Counted from the stretch's first letter, positions 8,995 through 17,457 are shown. The stretch: DNA of 50,369 nt from Sporosarcina sp. (GCA_029263945.1 JARIDM010000070.1:1-50369); one strand, 5' to 3'. Numbers and translations: made by a program. Notes: generated by a model from the sequence alone, not told the origin.

Positions 8995-11397
8995 TTATTG
9001 TGCCGTAATTTGAGCGTAAGGTGTAAAGCTCGACCAGTCTGGTAAAATATGATCTACCTTTAACACCAATACAGTTCGATCATCTTCGAAAGGACGAAAA
9101 CGCCGTTCTAGTTCATTGATAATCCGTTCTGCGATTTCTTCACAATCTGCTTGTCCATATCTCTCCAGTATACCGTATAACGCTTTTTCTTGTAACTCTA
9201 AAGCGACGTCTCCGTTAAATACACCATCTGTTGTCATTACTAAAATATCACCTGATTTCAATGCTTCATTTTTTGCCTCAATTGTAAGCGAGGGTAAAAA
9301 ACCAACCGGCACAGATTTACTATCCAACCTTATAAAGTCTCTTCCCCGCTTAATATACGTACTCATAGATCCAGCTTTCCATGACCACAGTCGCCCCTCC
9401 TGCAAATCAATTAATGCGAGATCTAGTGTTGCATACATATCATCAAGTCCATTTAACGACATCATATAATGAAGCGTATGCATTGCCGTTTCAGGGTCCA
9501 TCTTATGGTTCAGACATTCTCTCATGAGTCGTATTACCTTACGACTTTCATGATAAGCATTCACGTCTTGTCCCATCCCGTCCGATAGTAAAACAGCTGT
9601 TAAGCCCTCATGGATTGGGAAAACCTCATGTGCATCCCCTGGTCGAAACGATTGTTCACCTGATGTTGCAACCACACCGTAATCTACGCTAAAACGAACA
9701 GAAGAACCCAGCGTAACTCGAATATGCGGGAACGGTTCTTGTTTAACAGTCGTTTTCACCACTTGAAATGGTTCCTCATAATACGTCTCTAAAACTGGTA
9801 AGATGAAACGCTCTGCCATTGTTGTATCAGATTCAAAGTCTGACTTTTTCTCGGGAATACAACAAACTACACGGCGTTCACCTGGTTCTTCGCATAATAC
9901 ATCTATTTGAAAATACTCAATCCCCTGAGCTTCTAATCGCTTCGCTAATTCTTCTTCTGTTGGTTTATAGACAGACAAGTCTTCCTTGATATCGTGCATG
10001 ACTTTATCCAAATGTGTACTCATATCTCTTAATTGTAAAGCGAGCATTTTTCGTCCATGCTGCAATTGACCACTTAATAAACGTGTGGCTGCAAGCTCTT
10101 CCATCTCTTCCAACAAGCCTGGAAACCGAATACATTTATACTTAATCTTCTCTTCAACACGATGCCGAGCCGACTTTCTCGTCATTGAATACGTTGTTTC
10201 CCATTCATAAATTAGCCGATCCATATCGCGCTCTTCACTCTCCCAACACTTCGCATAGCGAAAACAAGATTGACAAACACTAGGGGTCGTCATTTGCTCT
10301 GTTTCATTTACAAGCCCTCGCTCACCACTCTTCCCACTAACTAAAGACGACATGAGCTCAGCAAACTGTTGGAAATCATTTAACTGCTCATCTAATCTTT
10401 CCGTAAGCCATTTTTGCTGTTTCTTTTCATATTCACCACTTACAGGAAAAAAAACACGGTGAAGCGGCGCCAACTTCTTCGTCGGAATCAACATAAAGAG
10501 TATGGTAGCAACAGCAATTGACGCGAAATAGGTACTGTCTAATGGCAGCGTTAAATCATACATGTAAAAAAACAACGAAACTGCGCACGCTCCAGTTGCA
10601 ATACCTATTTTTCCAAACTTGCGAAGTGCCCCTGCAAAAAATCCTGTCATCCCATAAACTGCCATCATGCCTGTAAACGAAAGCTCTGATAATCCAACAA
10701 TCGCAGCAATGATCATGGCCACTGTCGTTGCAAAAGGCAAACCGCCCACTGATGCAGCAATCAAAATGGTTATATGAATTAATAAACCCGCAATTGCAAT
10801 AGGTCCAATCAGTAACCCGTGCATCCCTGTAATCATCATGGCACCCACAATACATGCGGCACCCAAACGTTCCGGGGTCCATTCGCCAAAGAAAATACGA
10901 TCGGCAGGGGGAAAAGCAACAAATAGAAAGAAAGTCATAAATAAGGCTAAAATGACTTCAAAACCAATAAAGAACTGAACATCCATAGGTAGTTGCCCAG
11001 CATGTATGATGAACTGCCATAATACTTGTACAATAAGAATACAGCCCGCAACCGTTAATTGCACTGACTTCCGTGCAAATGGATATCGAATTATTGCGTT
11101 AAATAAACCGAGTTGGAGTAAATGGATTACAGCTTGTCCAATCCCGAGCAATGCACCTCCAGCAATTCCTCCAATAAAGACCCAAACTAAATGTTTTCTA
11201 AACCGCGCACGTGCCAATGCCCAAATCGGTAAAAAGAAAGGTACCGCAGCATCAAATAGAACAGCTTGCGCAAGGAAAAAAGAACCTATTAAAAACAGTA
11301 AAGTTAATATGATGTCCATCTTTTTCCTTTTAATTCTTTCGATATACAAACGAATCGGATTCATAATCGGTCGGTCTACATTACTAACTAATTTCAT
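8995..11397 (-). CDS. spoIIE: Stage II sporulation protein E, PP2C phosphatase
   Basis: SpoIIE localises to the polar septum and dephosphorylates SpoIIAA, releasing sigma-F in the forespore. The 800-residue protein has an N-terminal block of about ten hydrophobic segments (roughly 31-310), a central region with three cysteines resembling a metal site (CQSCFRYAKC), and a C-terminal PP2C domain. The phosphatase aspartates are visible in the SDGMG motif, in MTTDGVF, and in EDDRTV near the end. The start has GGGGGAAGG-type pairing upstream. Its upstream region shows a Spo0A-type promoter (11429-11494). Confidence 0.97.
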   Translation of the reverse strand: MKLVSNVDRPIMNPIRLYIERIKRKKMDIILTLLFLIGSFFLAQAVLFDAAVPFFLPIWALARARFRKHLVWVFIGGIAGGALLGIGQAVIHLLQLGLFNAIIRYPFARKSVQLTVAGCILIVQVLWQFIIHAGQLPMDVQFFIGFEVILALFMTFFLFVAFPPADRIFFGEWTPERLGAACIVGAMMITGMHGLLIGPIAIAGLLIHITILIAASVGGLPFATTVAMIIAAIVGLSELSFTGMMAVYGMTGFFAGALRKFGKIGIATGACAVSLFFYMYDLTLPLDSTYFASIAVATILFMLIPTKKLAPLHRVFFPVSGEYEKKQQKWLTERLDEQLNDFQQFAELMSSLVSGKSGERGLVNETEQMTTPSVCQSCFRYAKCWESEERDMDRLIYEWETTYSMTRKSARHRVEEKIKYKCIRFPGLLEEMEELAATRLLSGQLQHGRKMLALQLRDMSTHLDKVMHDIKEDLSVYKPTEEELAKRLEAQGIEYFQIDVLCEEPGERRVVCCIPEKKSDFESDTTMAERFILPVLETYYEEPFQVVKTTVKQEPFPHIRVTLGSSVRFSVDYGVVATSGEQSFRPGDAHEVFPIHEGLTAVLLSDGMGQDVNAYHESRKVIRLMRECLNHKMDPETAMHTLHYMMSLNGLDDMYATLDLALIDLQEGRLWSWKAGSMSTYIKRGRDFIRLDSKSVPVGFLPSLTIEAKNEALKSGDILVMTTDGVFNGDVALELQEKALYGILERYGQADCEEIAERIINELERRFRPFEDDRTVLVLKVDHILPDWSSFTPYAQITAQ

Positions 11398-11428
11398 TTT
11401 CCTTCCCCCTTATGTTGGCGTACCTCTG

Positions 11429-11494
11429 AGTATACATAGGGGGTGTAAAAGAATTTGTCTGTTCATGCGAGTAAACCAATAAAAGTTTTCGACT
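11429..11494 (-). promoter_or_regulatory. Putative Spo0A-activated promoter of spoIIE
   Basis: On the minus strand a -10 TATACT (11429-11434) lies 21 bp from CAGACA (11456-11461), which matches four of six -35 bases. AGTCGAA (11488-11494), one base off the 0A box TGTCGAA, lies further upstream. The long 21-bp spacer is the known peculiarity of Spo0A-activated sigma-A promoters such as B. subtilis spoIIE and spoIIG. Confidence 0.6.
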
Positions 11495-11526
11495 CTTTCC
11501 GAACTATTTTTCAATTGCATTCGCTA

Positions 11527-11555
11527 TTGACTTCTAGTCACAAGCGCTGTATTAT
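11527..11555 (+). promoter_or_regulatory. Promoter of the tRNA-Met gene
   Basis: TTGACT and TATTAT are exactly 17 bp apart, ending 19 bp before the tRNA. It is divergent from the spoIIE promoter, and the two control regions lie within about 130 bp. Confidence 0.75.
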
Positions 11556-11574
11556 AAGAAATGTTGTTTAAGAA

Positions 11575-11648
11575 GGCGGCGTAGCTCAGCTGGCTAGAGC
11601 GTCCGGTTCATACCCGTAAGGTCGGGGGTTCGACTCCCTCCGCCGCCA
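11575..11648 (+). tRNA. tRNA-Met (CAT anticodon), probably elongator
   Basis: The 74-nt sequence folds as a full cloverleaf: acceptor GGCGGCG pairs with CGCCGCC, the D loop carries AGCTGG, the anticodon loop is TTCATAC, and the T loop is GTTCGACT. CAT could also mark a lysidine-modified tRNA-Ile or the initiator. The first base pair is G-C, not the C-A mismatch of initiators, and B. subtilis has trnSL-Met1 at this place, so elongator methionine is preferred. The 3' CCA is not encoded (the gene ends CC-A then TAAG). Confidence 0.93.
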
Positions 11649-11660
11649 TAAGCGTATTTT

Positions 11661-11707
11661 AAAAGCTATTTTGTAACCAATTAGGTTATAAAATAGCTTT
11701 TTTGTAT
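11661..11707 (+). terminator. Terminator of the tRNA-Met gene
   Basis: A long stem (AAAAGCTATTTTGTAACC with its complement, one mismatch) has a five-base loop and ends in a T run. It starts 12 bases after the tRNA. Confidence 0.85.
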
Positions 11708-11775
11708 AGATTCTCTACATATTGTGACACAACGGGTCAAAAATAAGCCCTTTATAAAAAGACCCTTTCCATACG

Positions 11776-11814
11776 AAAAAGCGGTAAACTTGAACCACTT
11801 CAAGTTTACCGCTT
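11776..11814 (-). terminator. Terminator of yabR
   Basis: A perfect 16-bp stem with a four-base loop is followed on the minus strand by TTTTT. It contains the core GGTAAACTT / AAGTTTACC, which recurs in the stem at 22032-22069. Confidence 0.85.
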
Positions 11815-11856
11815 ATTTATATGAATCATTTTTCTTACATTGAATAGTATAGCAAG

Positions 11857-12306
11857 TTAACTTCTTCTTGCGCCGCGACCTCCGCGTTTTGATTCTGTCG
11901 CTCTTTTCAAAGTAGTCAGGCGCTCTTCACTGTCTTTCATGAAACGTGCCATTTTCTGTTCAAAGTTTTCTGGACGTGGGGCACTTGAAGGACGGCTTCC
12001 TGGACGACTTCCACCTCCGCCACTTCCACCACTTGGACGTGGTCGTTGTGGACGCTGAGGACGTTCTGACTCAGGCTTTGCTCTTCTGATTGAAAGACCA
12101 ATCTTCCCATCTGCACCTACGTTCATCACTTTAACTTCAACCATATCGCCGACTTTAAAGTGTTCGTTAATGTCTTTAACATAACTATCTGCGACTTCAC
12201 TAATATGGACCAGGCCTGTCGAACCATTCGGTAGCTCAACAAACGCTCCGAAGTTTGTGATCCCTGTTACCTTACCTTGTAACTTGCTATCTACTTCAAT
12301 TGACAT
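11857..12306 (-). CDS. yabR: S1 RNA-binding domain protein YabR
   Basis: The 149-residue product has a single S1 domain at about residues 5-75 (GKVTGITNFGAFVEL, then GLVHISE) followed by a Pro/Gly/Arg/Ser-rich tail with RPQRPQRPRP-like repeats and basic residues, typical of nucleic-acid binding and disorder. The family is also called general stress protein 13. Its exact function is unknown; binding of ribosomes or RNA is inferred from the domain. The start has AAGGAGGAG upstream. It has its own strong promoter overlapping the divIC terminator and a leader of nearly 100 nt. Confidence 0.9.
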   Translation of the reverse strand: MSIEVDSKLQGKVTGITNFGAFVELPNGSTGLVHISEVADSYVKDINEHFKVGDMVEVKVMNVGADGKIGLSIRRAKPESERPQRPQRPRPSGGSGGGGSRPGSRPSSAPRPENFEQKMARFMKDSEERLTTLKRATESKRGGRGARRS

Positions 12307-12407
12307 AAAAAAAATGCTCCTCCTTAAGATTTAAGCGGGCTTCGCAAAAATTGGAAGCCTTCTAACCATATTCATCAGTCCATTAAACAGACTAGGTTCT
12401 TACCTCT

Positions 12408-12435
12408 ATTATAACGAACAAAAAAAGAGTGTCAA
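12408..12435 (-). promoter_or_regulatory. Strong sigma-A promoter of yabR
   Basis: Perfect TTGACA and perfect TATAAT lie 16 bp apart on the minus strand. The -35 hexamer lies inside the loop of the divIC terminator hairpin. Transcription would start near 12400, about 95 bases before the yabR ATG. The leader contains the small stems GGCTTC/GAAGCC and AGTC/GACT. Confidence 0.75.
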
Positions 12436-12451
12436 TAAGACTACTCTTTTT
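12414..12451 (-). terminator. Terminator of divIC, overlapping its stop codon
   Basis: A 9-bp stem AAAAAGAGT / ACTCTTTTT followed by T residues on the minus strand includes the TAG stop of divIC in its loop side. The yabR promoter is embedded in it. Confidence 0.75.
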
Positions 12452-12860
12452 CAACAGCTTTCTTTTTGCTATTCTTACTATTTTTAGGTAGTGAAAATAT
12501 AATTTCATTCTTATCAGACAAGAAATATTCCTGTCTAGCAAGCTTTGCAATGTATTCATCATCATTCAACTTTGTAAGTTGACTCGTCAATATCTCTTGT
12601 TCTGCTTCTTTTTCAGCAAGTTCTTCAAGCAATAGTTGTTTTTCTTCTTCTTTTGCTGCAAGCAAACTCTTCTGATTTATAAACGTATAGGTCAAGACGC
12701 TTAGTATGATCACTGCTACCAGTGAAAAAACAGCTAGTCTACGGTACAAACGTACTTTTCGCGCCCTTTTCCGATCTTTTTTCTCTTGCAAGGAGCGGAC
12801 ATATTCATTTTTAATTGACGCAACATTCGTTGGCGATTTTCTTTCTTGTTTTTTTACCAT
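12441..12860 (-). CDS. divIC: Cell division protein DivIC (FtsB/DivIC family septum initiator)
   Basis: DivIC forms a complex with FtsL and DivIB in the divisome. The 139-residue protein has a basic cytoplasmic N-terminus, one transmembrane helix at about 41-61, then a coiled coil rich in Glu, Leu and Lys (about 63-100), and the conserved YIAKLARQEYFLS region at about 114-128. GGGAGGG precedes the ATG. It sits between yabQ and yabR, as in B. subtilis. Confidence 0.93.
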   Translation of the reverse strand: MVKKQERKSPTNVASIKNEYVRSLQEKKDRKRARKVRLYRRLAVFSLVAVIILSVLTYTFINQKSLLAAKEEEKQLLLEELAEKEAEQEILTSQLTKLNDDEYIAKLARQEYFLSDKNEIIFSLPKNSKNSKKKAVEKE

Positions 12861-12915
12861 GTCTGCATTTCCCTCCCAAAATAAACCCTATCGTTAGTCG
12901 TCTGCCCATTATACC

Positions 12916-13383
12916 TCATTTCGCTTGTTTTTCAAAGCTTTTTCTGAAGGGCGAACTGAATATTCTAACAATTATAGTCGATAGCAGAAGAATGCCTTTC
13001 ACAATAAAAGAAAATATATGCAAAAAAGCCGAGATGATTAGGTGAAGTATAAACCAAATCGGCTTCAATAAGAGGACTAAAATAATCCGACCAACCAAGC
13101 GGATCGGCTTATGAAATAGGCTTATATAAAGCAATATGCCACTCAATTGAGCAAAAGGGTCATAAATACGCCATGCACCATCTCGGATTACATATAGAAC
13201 CCAAAACGTCCAACACCCCGCAATAAGCCATCCGAATACTTCAAAGACTGCCGAATACTTCCGAACAAACGATTTCTTTCCAGTCGATGTAGTTCCTATG
13301 CCAATCATATCAATAAAAGCCGCCGTCACAATGCCCGTTCCAATCATTATGAGGAGACTTAAAAACTGTACAGATAAACTCAT
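12916..13383 (-). CDS. yabQ: Spore cortex biosynthesis protein YabQ
   Basis: YabQ is a mother-cell membrane protein of the outer forespore membrane needed for cortex formation. The 155-residue product has about four hydrophobic segments and a basic C-terminus; it is shorter than the roughly 211-residue B. subtilis protein, mainly at the C-terminal end. Its ATG overlaps the yabP stop by four bases (ATGA), so the two are translationally coupled and share the sigma-E promoter ahead of yabP. Confidence 0.88.
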   Translation of the reverse strand: MSLSVQFLSLLIMIGTGIVTAAFIDMIGIGTTSTGKKSFVRKYSAVFEVFGWLIAGCWTFWVLYVIRDGAWRIYDPFAQLSGILLYISLFHKPIRLVGRIILVLLLKPIWFILHLIISAFLHIFSFIVKGILLLSTIIVRIFSSPFRKSFEKQAK

Positions 13384-13676
13384 CCAAATAATTTATGGAG
13401 GAAACCACGAGAGCCTGCATCATCTTCGTCATATTGCATCAGGCTAACTGTTCCTTCCAATGTGAGCAACCCTTTATCGACATCTAAATGAACGATGCGT
13501 AATTCCTCACCATTAATTTGTAGGACACCTTGCGATGTGCGAACGAGAAACTCCTCATGATCGAAACGATCGATTGACTTTACGGATGTAATATCCATTC
13601 GTTTTCGATTTCTCATTGTAACTACATGATCACCTGACGGAATTGCGTAAGTTGGACTGTCTGTTTGTATTTGCAT
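13380..13676 (-). CDS. yabP: Sporulation protein YabP
   Basis: YabP is a small sigma-E-controlled protein required for spore cortex assembly or maturation; its biochemical role is unknown. The 98-residue protein shows the family pattern of an all-beta core (RMDITSVKSIDRFDHEEFLVRT and the ELRIVHLDVDKG region, each shortened here in description) and the N-terminal HVVTMRNRK. It has AGAGGAGGAAG upstream of its ATG and a sigma-E promoter 33 bases further up. Confidence 0.92.
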   Translation of the reverse strand: MQIQTDSPTYAIPSGDHVVTMRNRKRMDITSVKSIDRFDHEEFLVRTSQGVLQINGEELRIVHLDVDKGLLTLEGTVSLMQYDEDDAGSRGFLHKLFG

Positions 13677-13708
13677 ATTCTTCCTCCTCTGCTTGTACGT
13701 TCACAAAC

Positions 13709-13737
13709 ATCTTATGTAGGAGGATGACACAATATGC
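13709..13737 (-). promoter_or_regulatory. Sigma-E promoter of yabPQ
   Basis: On the minus strand GCATATT and CATAAGAT are separated by 14 bp. This matches the mother-cell sigma-E consensus (KMATATT, 13-15 bp, CATAYAMT) and agrees with the sigma-E control of yabP in B. subtilis. Confidence 0.75.
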
Positions 13738-13750
13738 CCTAAATCTAATA

Positions 13751-13785
13751 CAAAAACACTACAACACAAGTTTATGTGTTGTAGT
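13751..13785 (-). terminator. Terminator of the yabM-yabN-rqcP unit
   Basis: A perfect 11-bp stem ACTACAACACA with its complement around AGTTTA is followed by GTTTTTG on the minus strand. It insulates rqcP from the sporulation-specific yabPQ genes. Confidence 0.8.
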
Positions 13786-13817
13786 CGCAATAAACCCCAA
13801 TTATAAATTTAAGTGAA

Positions 13818-14075
13818 CTAGTCAACGGTTGTTTCGCTTAAAATTGTATACATCGACTCTGCTTCCTCTTTTTTCGTCGTGTTTTTGATCATCTCCACTT
13901 TGACAGTAACAACCTTTTGTCCAAAACGAATGGCAATTTCATCGCCAATCTTAATAACAGCAGATGCCTTAACAACAAGTCCGTTCACTTGAATTCTTCC
14001 CTGATCCGCGACTTCTTTCGCAAGCGTTCTACGACGAATTAAGCGGGATACTTTTAAATACTTATCGATTCTCAT
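13818..14075 (-). CDS. rqcP: Ribosome-associated quality control protein RqcP (YabO), S4 domain
   Basis: RqcP helps RqcH add C-terminal alanine tails to nascent chains stuck on 50S subunits. The 85-residue protein consists mostly of an S4 RNA-binding domain (MRIDKYLKVSRLIRRRT at the start, then GRIQVNG). It is the Hsp15-like family member found next to yabN in Bacillales. Its ATG lies inside the end of yabN (14-base overlap), so the two are coupled. Confidence 0.92.
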   Translation of the reverse strand: MRIDKYLKVSRLIRRRTLAKEVADQGRIQVNGLVVKASAVIKIGDEIAIRFGQKVVTVKVEMIKNTTKKEEAESMYTILSETTVD

Positions 14076-15537
14076 CGTTTACGTCCTCTCCATTCTTTTT
14101 AGCTAACTGCCAATACTGTTCAAGCTCATCAAGGCTATGCGCAGCAAATGTACGTTCACTTTCTTTTACACATTGTTCGACAAACGTGAATCGTGTCTTG
14201 AATTTCATGTTCGCATGAAGCATCGCCTCTTCTGGTGATAACTTTAAAAACCTCGCAATATTCACAAGCGTAAAGAGAACGTCCCCTATTTCATCGAGTT
14301 GCCGTTCTTTATCTCCATTTTCCACTTCATATTGAAACTCTTGCCACTCTTCCTCAAACTTCTCAAATGCGCCGTTTATATCAGCCCAATCAAAACCTAC
14401 TTTGGCTGCTTCTTTCTGGAAATTAAACGAAGTAAGCAGTGAAGAAGTATGTCGTTCTTGTGCCGCTAATAAGGACTCAATTTGTGGCTTCTCCTTTTGC
14501 TTAATGGCTTGCCAGTTCTTCACAACTTCATCAGCACTTGTAACAGTCTTATCTCCAAACACATGTGGATGACGACGAATCATTTTAGCACCGATTGCTT
14601 CCAAAACATCTTCCATTGCAAAATAGCCCTCATCCTCACCGATTTGTGCATGAAGGAAAACTTGTAACAACACATCCCCTAGCTCTTCAATGACCGCTTC
14701 ATCATCTGCTTGCTCAATTGCTTCGAGTAATTCATGGGTTTCTTCTATTAAATAACGTTTGAGTGATGTATGCGTCTGCTCTCGGTCCCACGGACAACCA
14801 TCTGGTGCACGAAGCGTTGCAATAACCTCCCTTAACGTTGCCCATTCTTTCAAACGGTTTTCAAGCTTCTCCACAGGAGGTACATAAATGGTCGTTAAAT
14901 TATCAATTTCAGTCACGCGGTCTAATTCAAATAACGGGACTGTTTTTAGCAACTCACTTTTTGAGCCAGCTGCCGTAACAATAGTTACTGGATGATCGTA
15001 CGTGTACTTTTCCATCAATGATAGCTTCACTTCAGAAGCGATAAACGAATCATAGACTTGTCCAATCAGAACGTGTTGTGTCATTTGCACATCGTCACGT
15101 TGCAAATCAGTTCCATCAAGCAATTGAAAGCCTTCTATCGGATCCATGCGGACTGCAGCAAAAATGGGATCCAAAAAACTATTTCCGCCGACAATATCCA
15201 GGTTGATAAGTCCTGCCCGCTCTTTTTCAACTAGTAATTGTACGGTTTGTTCTGCGACAAGCGGATGTCCCGGCACGACATAAGTGACGGATCGCTCTTC
15301 ACATAAAGTCATTAACGCTTCAACAATTTCTTCATAAACTTGATGGAAAGCATCATTCTTTTCATAAATCTCGTCAAAACTATCAATCACCATGCCTTCG
15401 TTTCTCAATTCAGCAACAGCGGGATGTTGATCTGTTCGTGCAACGATAAAGTCGGCAGCTTTTAACTTTCGATAAGTCCCTAAAGATAGCTGATCTAAAT
15501 CTCCCGCACCAAGTCCAATGACTGTTAAATGATTCAT
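14062..15537 (-). CDS. yabN: YabN: tetrapyrrole-methylase-like domain fused to MazG NTP pyrophosphohydrolase
   Basis: The protein joins an N-terminal SAM-dependent tetrapyrrole methylase-type domain (about 1-225, beginning HLTVIGLGAGDLDQL) with two MazG modules. The MazG metal site EETHELLEAIEQ plus EELGDVL lies near 265-295, and a second EIGDVL lies near 430. MazG enzymes hydrolyse NTPs to NMPs and can clear non-canonical nucleotides. The methylase substrate is unknown. The frame is open to a GTG at 15546, but AAAAGGTGA fits the ATG at 15537 better, giving 491 residues. It starts one base after the yabM stop. Confidence 0.92.
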   Translation of the reverse strand: MNHLTVIGLGAGDLDQLSLGTYRKLKAADFIVARTDQHPAVAELRNEGMVIDSFDEIYEKNDAFHQVYEEIVEALMTLCEERSVTYVVPGHPLVAEQTVQLLVEKERAGLINLDIVGGNSFLDPIFAAVRMDPIEGFQLLDGTDLQRDDVQMTQHVLIGQVYDSFIASEVKLSLMEKYTYDHPVTIVTAAGSKSELLKTVPLFELDRVTEIDNLTTIYVPPVEKLENRLKEWATLREVIATLRAPDGCPWDREQTHTSLKRYLIEETHELLEAIEQADDEAVIEELGDVLLQVFLHAQIGEDEGYFAMEDVLEAIGAKMIRRHPHVFGDKTVTSADEVVKNWQAIKQKEKPQIESLLAAQERHTSSLLTSFNFQKEAAKVGFDWADINGAFEKFEEEWQEFQYEVENGDKERQLDEIGDVLFTLVNIARFLKLSPEEAMLHANMKFKTRFTFVEQCVKESERTFAAHSLDELEQYWQLAKKNGEDVNDENR

Positions 15538-15538
15538 A

Positions 15539-17131
15539 TTATTCACCTTTTCTTTTTGAAAGTCTTAATTGTAAGATGGCTAAACGCTTTCCAAACGGGA
15601 GCAGATACCACTCTTTTTCACTCATTATACGTGATTTCAAGATGACGTACAGGAAACTGGTAGCGCCAATTGCTGCAGAAGTGAGTGCGATTAAACTTGC
15701 ACTTATCCTCGGCGAGTAACGAACAAATATTACGGCATCCCCGATTAACATCCACGGGTAAACAATAATCACCATGAGTAAGGTTGCTACTAGAAGCCAT
15801 CCATAAAAACGGATTGGCGCTAATTGAATTGACCATACTTTTTTAAAGTAAATGATCAAACCAATAGTAATCACCACGAATGCAAGATTGCCCGCAATTG
15901 CTGCACCTGTAATTCCATATAAGGGAACAAAGTAGCCATTGGCAATGACCTTAATGATGACGCCGCTAATTAAGAGCAATGTGGGTATTTTAATTTTTCC
16001 AGCGCCTTGTAAAATAGCAGTAATCGGCAATATGAGTGACAGCCAAAAAATTTGTAATGAAAAAATAATGAGCGCAAACGACCCACTCTGCGTTTCAAAA
16101 AGCATTTCATTCACATAAGGTAGAACGAGCACCAACCCAACTGTTGCTCCCCAACCAAACAAAAAAGCTGTCCGGTAAGTGACGCGAACAAACGGCACCG
16201 CGTCTCTGCCACTCTTTTTTACAGCATGATGCGCAATAAGGGGAACAATTGCTAGTGCTAGTGTCGAAGCGATTAAAATACCCATTTGTACAAGGGGCTG
16301 TCCACGGTCATAGACACCTTTAAGTGCCATCGCCGCATTTTCTGTGAGCCCTGTGGCTAATAAAGTATTGTATACCGTGAATGAATCGACCAATTGAAAC
16401 AGCAATAAAATCAGCGAACTAGCACTGACACTTAGACTCACAATCGTCAATTCTTTAACGACAACCCACACCTTCACTTTTTCAAAAGTTCCCTTAAATT
16501 CATGACGGAAATAAAATGCCAAAATAAGTACACCTGCAGCTTCCCCTACCACAGCACCCCACATAGCCATTTCTCCTGCTTTGTAAAGGGAACCACCACG
16601 ACTTACGACGAGCCACGTCCCAATCAAAATAACCGCAACACGCGATGCCTGTTCTCCGACATTTGAAACCGCAACGGGAATCATTTGCCCTTCCGATTGA
16701 AAAGCGCCTTTCAACACAGCTAAAGCTGGCATAATTAGCACGATATAGGCACCGACTCGGAGAAGGGTCACAAGCTGCGGATCTCCCATCGCCTCCGCAA
16801 AGAATGGTGCAAAGCGCATTAAAATTATAAAAAACGTAACGGATATGAACAGTAAATAGATAAAAGCAATTCGCATCATCGCTTTCGATTCACCAGGACT
16901 TTTACTTCCTGCTAACAGTTTTGAAACGGCTACTGCAAAGCCATATGAAGTCCAAATAATGAATATACCAATAAACGGATAAACCTGCTGGTAAATGTAA
17001 AACCCTTTATCTCCAACTAAGTTTTGAAATGGAACGCGATAAACAGCACCTAGTATTTTTACGATAATGGCTGATATTGTTAGAATCGACGCACCTTTCA
17101 TGAACGTTTTCATATTCCATTGCTGCGCCAT
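15539..17131 (-). CDS. yabM: MOP-superfamily polysaccharide/lipid flippase, YabM (SpoVB-like)
   Basis: The 530-residue integral membrane protein has about 14 hydrophobic segments and belongs to the polysaccharide transport branch of the MOP exporters, the family of SpoVB and MurJ. It probably moves lipid-linked envelope precursors across the membrane; the substrate is not known. It heads the yabM-yabN-rqcP unit. In B. subtilis it follows spoVT directly; here 7 kb of other genes intervene. It could equally be labelled a SpoVB paralogue; position favours YabM. Confidence 0.88.
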   Translation of the reverse strand: MAQQWNMKTFMKGASILTISAIIVKILGAVYRVPFQNLVGDKGFYIYQQVYPFIGIFIIWTSYGFAVAVSKLLAGSKSPGESKAMMRIAFIYLLFISVTFFIILMRFAPFFAEAMGDPQLVTLLRVGAYIVLIMPALAVLKGAFQSEGQMIPVAVSNVGEQASRVAVILIGTWLVVSRGGSLYKAGEMAMWGAVVGEAAGVLILAFYFRHEFKGTFEKVKVWVVVKELTIVSLSVSASSLILLLFQLVDSFTVYNTLLATGLTENAAMALKGVYDRGQPLVQMGILIASTLALAIVPLIAHHAVKKSGRDAVPFVRVTYRTAFLFGWGATVGLVLVLPYVNEMLFETQSGSFALIIFSLQIFWLSLILPITAILQGAGKIKIPTLLLISGVIIKVIANGYFVPLYGITGAAIAGNLAFVVITIGLIIYFKKVWSIQLAPIRFYGWLLVATLLMVIIVYPWMLIGDAVIFVRYSPRISASLIALTSAAIGATSFLYVILKSRIMSEKEWYLLPFGKRLAILQLRLSKRKGE

Positions 17132-17457
17132 ATTTATGCCTCTTTCTTTGTTTAATGCCTCTAGTATACCACCATCCGAAATGAGCAGTAAAATGGGTCA
17201 ATTTATCATGTGATGTTTATCTTTTCATAAAACGGGAAACAATGAATTAACAGAAAATTTATTCATGTATTCATTTTTACAGCCACTTACTCTTTCAAAT
17301 TTCGCTGTCAATTGTTACAATATTGTGTACATTATGTCGCAATACAAATTTCGACAACATACGCAAGATAGATAAGGTAGGATAGGCTTTGTGCATTTAA
17401 ATAGAAATCATATTAACTAAATTATAACTAGGAGAAACTATGCGGAGGGCAAAGAAA
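17132..17457. other. Divergent intergenic region between yabM and the spo0E-like gene
   Basis: This 326-bp AT-rich region holds no gene. TTCGACA at 17350-17356 is a perfect 0A box (TGTCGAA) on the minus strand, and TGTCGCA at 17335-17341 is one base off. They lie about 100 bp before the spo0E-like start. A TATACT at the yabM side could be a -10 for yabM but lacks a good -35. A perfect seven-base match is expected several times by chance in 50 kb on two strands, so the site is suggestive only. Confidence 0.4.

Noticed and set aside
10556..10882. Minus-strand 108-codon frame inside spoIIE
   Set aside because: It is an alternative frame of the spoIIE membrane region, rich in Cys, Asp and His and without a ribosome binding site.
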